This document shows positions 57,131 through 64,000 of a stretch of 64,000 bases of DNA, in pieces. Source of the stretch: Mycolicibacterium sp. MU0050 (GTDB taxonomy: Bacteria; Actinomycetota; Actinomycetes; Mycobacteriales; Mycobacteriaceae); assembly GCF_963378085.1 (NCBI RefSeq), contig NZ_OY726395.1, forward strand, positions 186,001 through 250,000, written 5' to 3'. The notes under the pieces are model-generated. The model worked only from the letters and a program-made list of their open reading frames with translations. It did no database searches and was not told where the DNA came from. The position numbers were made by a program, and so were the translations under genes. Position 1 is the stretch's first letter; each line of letters starts with the position of its first letter.

Positions 57131-57718
57131 GTGGAACGGAAGCGCAGCGCAACACGTCGGCCGGCCGCGCGCAGTCGAATCCTGGCCGCCGTACTGGCCG
57201 TGGCCGTGCTGACCGGCTGCCAGCAGGCGGCGTCCGGTCCGGATATTTCCGAGGAGAAGGCACCCACGATGGATCTGGCGCAACTGCCGACGCTGAAGCA
57301 AACCCAGGCCCAGATGCTCGAATTGATCTTCGCGGTCGAACGCGAGATCTCCCAGCTGGTGCCGGCCCTGAAGCCGTGGTGGTGGAACCGCCAATACAGC
57401 GCTCTGCATTGCGAAGGAGGGATGGGGCTGGGGTTCCCCAGCCTGGTCTCCGAGCACGCCCTGTCGGACGCCGAATGGGAGCTGGTCTACCCGGTGGTGC
57501 AACGGCTGGCCGCCGAGGCCGGGCTGGCCTCCGCCGGCGGTTTCCAAAATCAGTCGGGCAACCACGATGCCCGGATCTACAGCGGCGACGGGCGGATGTT
57601 GATGTTCGCCAGCCGGAAGGCCACGCTGCTGAGCGCTGACATCTCGTGCCGGCGCACCGACGACGGGTCGGTCTGGGTGGGCGAGGAGATCCCGATGCCG
57701 CCGAACCCGCAGCCCTGA
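57131..57718 (+). CDS. LppA-like lipoprotein
   Basis: A 195-residue lipoprotein. The signal ends in VLTGC (Cys29), followed by an LppA-like domain: MLELIFAVEREISQLVPALKPWWWN, ALSDAEWELVYPVVQRLAAEAGL and ARIYSGDGRMLMFASRKATLLSADISC. GTG 57131 is preferred for AAGGGGG upstream. TAAGAT at 57086-57091 is a -10 candidate. It heads a three-gene cluster with a DUF1023 hydrolase and a membrane-anchored protein and may be its surface partner or immunity factor (inference). Confidence 0.8.
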   Translation: MERKRSATRRPAARSRILAAVLAVAVLTGCQQAASGPDISEEKAPTMDLAQLPTLKQTQAQMLELIFAVEREISQLVPALKPWWWNRQYSALHCEGGMGLGFPSLVSEHALSDAEWELVYPVVQRLAAEAGLASAGGFQNQSGNHDARIYSGDGRMLMFASRKATLLSADISCRRTDDGSVWVGEEIPMPPNPQP

Positions 57719-57742
57719 CCCACGGCTGGTGAGGATCGGCAC

Positions 57743-59563
57743 ATGACGATGTGGCTCAGCCAGATCGAATCCTGGGATGTCGGGTCGCTGCGCACCATCG
57801 CCGGCGAGCTCACCACCGAGCTCGGCGCCGCCCGCCGCGCCGCCGACCAGCTCGGACAGGTGGCGTTGCTGCCGGGCTGGGAATCGCCTGCCGCCGACGT
57901 CGCCCGGGAGCGGGTGCGAACGGCCAGAGCGCACGTGCTCGACGACGCCGCGGTACTCGGCGCGGTGCAGCAGTTGGCCGAGGAGACCGCCGCGGCGGTG
58001 ACCAAGCTGCAGAACGACCTGGCCGCCATCCGGGACGAGGTCGCGGCCTCCGACGGGCATCTGCGGTTGTCGGACTCCGGGCGGGTCACCATCATCGGTA
58101 CCGCCGAGGAGATCGAAAAGTGGCAGGCCAAGGCCGACGACATCGAGGCGCGCGCCCAGGCGCTGTTGCGGTTGGCCGACGACATCGACGCCGACTGCCG
58201 GGAGGTGTTCGGCAACATCGAGGCCGGCAAGGTGACGGCCGCGGGTGCCCCCGACTACGACAGCGCCTACCGCGCCGGCGAGCAGCAGTCGGGGCTGTCG
58301 GCGCCCTACCCGCCCGAGGGGGACGGCACCCAGCCCCGCGACGTCACCGCGTGGTGGAACGCGTTGACGCCCGAGGAACAGGCGAAAGTCCAACGCGAGC
58401 ACCCGGATTGGCTCAACCGCGACGGGGTTCCCACCCCGATCCGCCACGGTGTCAACCGCCCGGCGATGGAGCGGGAGCTGGCCGCGGCACAGGCCGCGCT
58501 GGACGCCCACCCCAGTTTCGAGCAGTTCCGCGCGGCCCACCCCGAGCTGTCCGAGGCCGCGGCACGGGCCGCACACTCCACCTTGGTACTGCCGGAAACC
58601 GAGCGGCTCAACGAGATCCGCGGTGTGCACACCTCCCTGCTCAAGGACCCCAACCGCCCCGAGCTCGGGTACGACCCCGACAAGTTCCTCATGCACTTCC
58701 AACCCGGCGAACACGAGGTCTTCGCCGTCGTGGCCACCGGAAACCCCGACGAGGCCAAGCATGTCACCGTCACCACCCCGGGGATGAACACCCACGCCGA
58801 CAGCCTGCCGTCGATGGTCGGTGAGGCGGGGGCGCTCAAGGGGGAGATGGAGCGGCAGCTGAACGCGGCGCGCAAGTTCGGGGAGTCGGTATCGACGATC
58901 GCTTGGTTCGGTTATGACCCGCCCGACACCAGCGACCTGAGCGTGTTCGGCGCGGCCAGCGAGGACCGCGCCAACGCCGGTGCCGTCGACCTGGCCGACT
59001 TCTACCGAGGGATCAACGCCACCAATGTGAACGGTGCCGACGTGCACCTCTCGGCGTTCGGACACTCCTACGGGTCGACGACCACCGCGCAGGCGCTCAA
59101 CGAACTCGGCGAGAAGGGCGTGGTCGACGACGCGGTGTTCTACGGCTCGCCCGGGCTGGGGCACGCCAACGAGAAGCTGCTCGGGGTGTTCCCCACCTTC
59201 ATCAACGACGAGAACGACCTGTTCCTCGATGAGGGGCGCGGATACGTGATGTCCGCCGATCAGGACTGGGTGTCGCAGGGCGGCACGGTGGGCGGGATCC
59301 CGTTGCCCGGCCTGGTCGATGTGGGCCCGCACGGGCCGCGGACGACCACGTTGCCGCTGGAACAGCTCAGCACCTCGGCCGTCACCACCCCCGACGGGCT
59401 GGCCCGCGACGGCGCGGTGGGGCATTCGGAGTATCCGCGCACGTTCGACGCGCCGCGGCCCGACGGCACCAGCGAACCCAGGCTCCGCACCACCGGCTAC
59501 AACCTGGCGATCGTCGGGGCGGGGCTGGCCGACGAGGAGCCGGAGCTGCTGGTTCGCAAGTAG
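57743..59563 (+). CDS. DUF1023 alpha/beta hydrolase with helical N-terminus
   Basis: A 606-residue protein. Residues 1-160 are helical, begin like WXG100/ESX-type domains (MWLSQIESWDVGSL, LPGWESPAADVARERV) and contain coiled-coil stretches. The C-terminal DUF1023 domain is an alpha/beta hydrolase with nucleophile Ser442 in FGHSYGSTT. VFYGSPGLGHANEKL and VGHSEYP are later conserved stretches; VGHSEYP may hold the catalytic His. No signal peptide. The fold pairing suggests a type VII-linked secreted esterase or lipase; substrate unknown. Confidence 0.85.
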   Translation: MTMWLSQIESWDVGSLRTIAGELTTELGAARRAADQLGQVALLPGWESPAADVARERVRTARAHVLDDAAVLGAVQQLAEETAAAVTKLQNDLAAIRDEVAASDGHLRLSDSGRVTIIGTAEEIEKWQAKADDIEARAQALLRLADDIDADCREVFGNIEAGKVTAAGAPDYDSAYRAGEQQSGLSAPYPPEGDGTQPRDVTAWWNALTPEEQAKVQREHPDWLNRDGVPTPIRHGVNRPAMERELAAAQAALDAHPSFEQFRAAHPELSEAAARAAHSTLVLPETERLNEIRGVHTSLLKDPNRPELGYDPDKFLMHFQPGEHEVFAVVATGNPDEAKHVTVTTPGMNTHADSLPSMVGEAGALKGEMERQLNAARKFGESVSTIAWFGYDPPDTSDLSVFGAASEDRANAGAVDLADFYRGINATNVNGADVHLSAFGHSYGSTTTAQALNELGEKGVVDDAVFYGSPGLGHANEKLLGVFPTFINDENDLFLDEGRGYVMSADQDWVSQGGTVGGIPLPGLVDVGPHGPRTTTLPLEQLSTSAVTTPDGLARDGAVGHSEYPRTFDAPRPDGTSEPRLRTTGYNLAIVGAGLADEEPELLVRK

Positions 59564-59627
59564 CTGCGGACCTCGGGGGCCGCTGAGCGACGGCCGCCTG
59601 GCCAAACCCGACTACAGTTGGCCGGCG

Positions 59628-60077
59628 ATGGGCTTCAAACGGCGCGTGTGGGTATACCTCGCAGTGGTGGTGCTGGCGGTCGGCGCGCTGGTGCTGAACG
59701 AGACGGTCTTCAACCGGACCTCCGAGGAATGCAAGCCGGTGCGTGAGCTGCTGGAGTTCAACCACGCGCAGGCCCAGGAGATCGACGAGATCGAGCAGAA
59801 CTCCGGCCAGGACGCCGGGGTCATCGAATATCAGGAGTGGGCCGACGGGCTGGCCGAGCGGGCGGGCAAGGTCACCGATCCCGCGTTGGCGGTCAGCGCG
59901 ATCCGGGTGGCCGACCTGGCGTCGCGGTTCGCGATCAAACTTCCGCAGCTGCGCGCCGAGTCCGGATCCGGCCCCGCGCCCGGGCAACACACACCGCCGA
60001 TCGTCTACGAGATGTACCTGGTGAACGCTCAGATCACCGAGGAAATCAACAAGCTGTTGGAGGCCTGCCCGAACTGA
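59628..60077 (+). CDS. small membrane-anchored protein
   Basis: A 149-residue protein with one N-terminal helix (about 7-24) and a soluble helical domain ([25 protein letters not shown], then AISVIRVADLA-like helices and a terminal Cys at 147). The two cysteines (ECK and EACPN) could pair outside the membrane. TACAGT at 59613-59618 lies 9 nt before the ATG. No family is recognised. Third gene of the LppA/DUF1023 cluster. Confidence 0.72.
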   Translation: MGFKRRVWVYLAVVVLAVGALVLNETVFNRTSEECKPVRELLEFNHAQAQEIDEIEQNSGQDAGVIEYQEWADGLAERAGKVTDPALAVSAIRVADLASRFAIKLPQLRAESGSGPAPGQHTPPIVYEMYLVNAQITEEINKLLEACPN

Positions 60078-60133
60078 GGCCGCCGCCGCCGCGATCACGG
60101 GCGGGAAAACCAGAGTGCATGCCTCACCTATCC

Positions 60134-60168
60134 TTGATGGGGCCGAATCTCCGGGACGGCCCCATCAA
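60134..60168 (+). promoter_or_regulatory. 12-bp inverted repeat in ask leader
   Basis: TTGATGGGGCCG (60134-60145) and CGGCCCCATCAA (60157-60168) are perfectly complementary with an 11-nt loop. It lies 30 nt before the ask GTG. TATCCT (60129-60134) overlaps its left end, so it may be an operator at the start site or an RNA hairpin in the leader. No T tract, so not a simple terminator. Confidence 0.6.
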
Positions 60169-60198
60169 AGCAACGCCGACAACCAGGAAGGGTCGACT

Positions 60199-62516
<2,318 letters not shown>

Positions 62517-62525
62517 CCCCCTCCC

Positions 62526-63653
62526 ATGCGCCGAAACGTGAGTTTGGGCCGCAAAGTGCGAGTGGGTTTCGGCATAGCGTCGATCTCGGCGTTGCTGGCG
62601 GCGGCCCCGGCGGCCGCCACGCCCGAGGTGCAGCTGCAGCCCGGGCAGGTGTTGCGCATCGGGCCGATCGCCGGGACCGGGACACCGACCCGGGACTATG
62701 GCATCGGCGCGACCGACCTGTGCGAGTTCATGGAGTTCCCCACCGAGCTGCTGCAGGTGTGCGGCGACAGCTTTGCCGGTCCGGGGGTGGGGCTGGGCCG
62801 CTGGTTCTCGCCGATCGCGCTACACGTCGACCGGTCCTCGCTGGGTGCGCCCGACGGCATCCGCTACACGGGCGTCACCGGGATCGACGCGCCCCTGCTG
62901 GACGAGCCGACACCACCCGGCTGGTCGCAGCTGCCGTCGGGCGTGATCGAGATCAACCGGCAGAACTACCTGCTGATCACCACCACCCACCGATTGGTGC
63001 CGCAGGGCTCCCGATTGGTGAAAGCCGAAGCCGCACAGGGCCGTTGGCTGACCGTGCCGGGCTCGCATCGGCCCCCCGAGCACGCCGACGGGCGGCAGTC
63101 GCAGGTCAGCGGCTACTACGACCCGATCCCGACTCCGGACTCGGAGACCGGCTGGGTCTACATCGTGGCCAACAACTTCGACCGCAGCGCGCCGGTGTCG
63201 CTGTACCGCGTGCCGCCCGGCGAGTTCACCGACCGGGCCGCTTGGCAGGGCTGGTCGGCGCTGCCGGGCCCCGACGGCGGGTGGGGCAAGCCCCCCACGC
63301 CGCTGTGGCCCGACCTGGTGGGGGAGATGAGCATCCGGCAGATCGACGGCAAGACCGTGCTGTCCTACTTCAACGGCAGCACCGGGAACATGGAGGTCCG
63401 GGTGGCCGACGACCCCACCGGACTGGGCACGGCCCCGGTGACCACGGTGGTGCGCGCCGACGTGTGGCCGGACCCGGCCGAACACCTACCGCCGCCGCAG
63501 GACAACCGGCTGGCCCAGCCGTACGGCGGCTATATCTCGCCGGCCTCCACGCTGGAGGACGTGCGGGTGTTCGTCAGTCAGTGGAACACCGAGTCGCGCG
63601 AGCACGCGCCGTACCGCGTCATCCAGTTCGCGGTGCACCCGTACCGGCGGTGA
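62526..63653 (+). CDS. DUF4185 secreted protein (Rv3707c-like)
   Basis: A 375-residue protein with a signal peptide (about 1-31, APAAA-TPEV) and a beta-rich DUF4185 domain resembling five-bladed propeller folds (LPSGVIEINRQNYLLITTTHR, GWVYIVANNFDRS, GEMSIRQIDGKTVLSYFN). Homologue of Rv3707c by position and fold. Residues 1-22 are encoded by dispersed repeat E. The ATG precedes the repeat's first base by 2 nt. Enzymatic activity, if any, is unknown (distant glycosidase-like propellers). Confidence 0.85.
   Translation: MRRNVSLGRKVRVGFGIASISALLAAAPAAATPEVQLQPGQVLRIGPIAGTGTPTRDYGIGATDLCEFMEFPTELLQVCGDSFAGPGVGLGRWFSPIALHVDRSSLGAPDGIRYTGVTGIDAPLLDEPTPPGWSQLPSGVIEINRQNYLLITTTHRLVPQGSRLVKAEAAQGRWLTVPGSHRPPEHADGRQSQVSGYYDPIPTPDSETGWVYIVANNFDRSAPVSLYRVPPGEFTDRAAWQGWSALPGPDGGWGKPPTPLWPDLVGEMSIRQIDGKTVLSYFNGSTGNMEVRVADDPTGLGTAPVTTVVRADVWPDPAEHLPPPQDNRLAQPYGGYISPASTLEDVRVFVSQWNTESREHAPYRVIQFAVHPYRR
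62528..62591 (+). repeat. GTGA-hairpin repeat, copy E
   Basis: The family pattern is complete (GCCGAAAC-GTGA-GTTTGGGC, then GTGCGAGT, TTTCGGC, CGTCGATCTCGGCG), with one stem mismatch. It lies 11 nt after the asd stop and encodes residues 1-22 of the DUF4185 protein, including its basic and early hydrophobic signal segments. Confidence 0.8.
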
Positions 63654-63720
63654 CGCTTCACAGAGAATTCATATCCCCAACAAAGGTGGCTCCGCGCCGG
63701 TGCCGGGCACCATGGCAGGC

Positions 63721-64000
63721 ATGAGCGATACATCTGAGCCCACGACGCCGGTCACCACCACGGCCGAACCGGTGGCCGCGACCGTCGAACGCAAGCCGCA
63801 GCGCCTCTACCAGGTGGCCGCGTGGGTCGCGATCGTGGCGGGGACGCTGGTCATCGTCGCGGTCATCTTCTTCTCCGGCTTCCTGCTCGGCAAGGCCTCC
63901 GACCGCGGCCACGGCCACTTCGGCCACCATCACCATCCGGGAATGATGATGAAACCCGACCGCGGTGGGCCGATGGGGCCGCCGATGATGCGCCCGGACG
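63721..64000 (+). CDS. His/Met-rich single-pass membrane protein, truncated
   Basis: The frame runs off the right edge after 93 residues. A Thr/Pro-rich N-terminus is followed by one hydrophobic helix (about 33-58, VAAWVAIVAGTLVIVAVIFFSG) and a tail with clustered His (RGHGHFGHHHHPG) and Met (MMMKPD, MGPPMM). His and Met clusters suggest copper or other metal binding on the outer face. An in-frame ATG at 63712 is an alternative start. Position matches the Rv3706c region. Confidence 0.8.
   Translation, partial: MSDTSEPTTPVTTTAEPVAATVERKPQRLYQVAAWVAIVAGTLVIVAVIFFSGFLLGKASDRGHGHFGHHHHPGMMMKPDRGGPMGPPMMRPD

Noticed and set aside
57092..59605. An 837-codon open frame on the minus strand
   Set aside because: It mirrors the lipoprotein and DUF1023 genes; the translation is an Arg/Gly/His/Gln-rich shadow of high-GC codons with no domain.

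Overview
The window is high-GC DNA from a mycobacterium, most likely a fast-growing environmental Mycolicibacterium. The gene order matches, inverted, the M. tuberculosis segment from about Rv3765c (tcrX) to Rv3706c. Synteny is quoted from memory of that genome. Mycobacterial landmarks include tcrXY, proXVWZ, lucA beside the small SRP RNA and aspC, dnaX, the tuberculostearate pair bfaA/bfaB, ami1, ybaB-recR, gatD-murT, leuA and ask-asd. Many promoters are a TANNNT box about 7 nt before a GTG or ATG, the mycobacterial leaderless arrangement.

Layout. 1-4.3 kb: an intergenic repeat zone, an APH-kinase / acyl-CoA dehydrogenase / SDR operon and an epoxide-hydrolase-like enzyme. 4.4-16.4 kb: conserved segment with tcrXY, alkyl sulfatase, proXVWZ, tyrA and tadA. 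16.7-41.0 kb: a variable region bounded by two tRNA-Ser genes. It carries a V8-like protease, a TetR/DUF1214/sulfotransferase operon, a wax ester synthase, three tandem LpqH-family lipoproteins, tgt, a cytochrome P450, an amine oxidase, a fused glutamine-type transporter, gluQRS, ligC-primC, a PepA-like protease, two TetR regulators and lucA. 41.1-54.9 kb: conserved segment with ffs, aspC, dnaX, a guanidine exporter behind a guanidine-III riboswitch, bfaAB, ami1, ybaB-recR, a DUF559 protein, gatD-murT and a DnaQ-like exonuclease. 54.9-64 kb: leuA with a leader-peptide attenuator, a lipoprotein / DUF1023 hydrolase / membrane-protein cluster, ask-asd, a DUF4185 protein and a truncated membrane-protein gene.

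How the genes work together. ask, asd, leuA, tyrA and aspC supply amino acids and diaminopimelate. murT-gatD amidate lipid II and ami1 trims peptidoglycan. bfaA/bfaB make 10-methyl branched fatty acids. recR, ybaB, dnaX, the DnaQ-like exonuclease, ligC and primC serve replication and repair. tadA, tgt and gluQRS modify tRNA anticodon bases.

Most unusual signals: (1) a dispersed ~63-bp repeat with a GUGA-tetraloop hairpin. Five copies are seen, mostly at 3' ends of genes; an inverted pair brackets the DUF559 gene, one copy supplies that protein's C-terminus and another encodes most of a signal peptide. (2) A leucine-rich, apparently leaderless leader peptide and overlapping terminator upstream of leuA. 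(3) The DUF1023/LppA cluster between leuA and ask. (4) A V8-type protease with no signal peptide followed by a tiny Ig-like protein. No insertion sequence, integrase, prophage or CRISPR array was seen.
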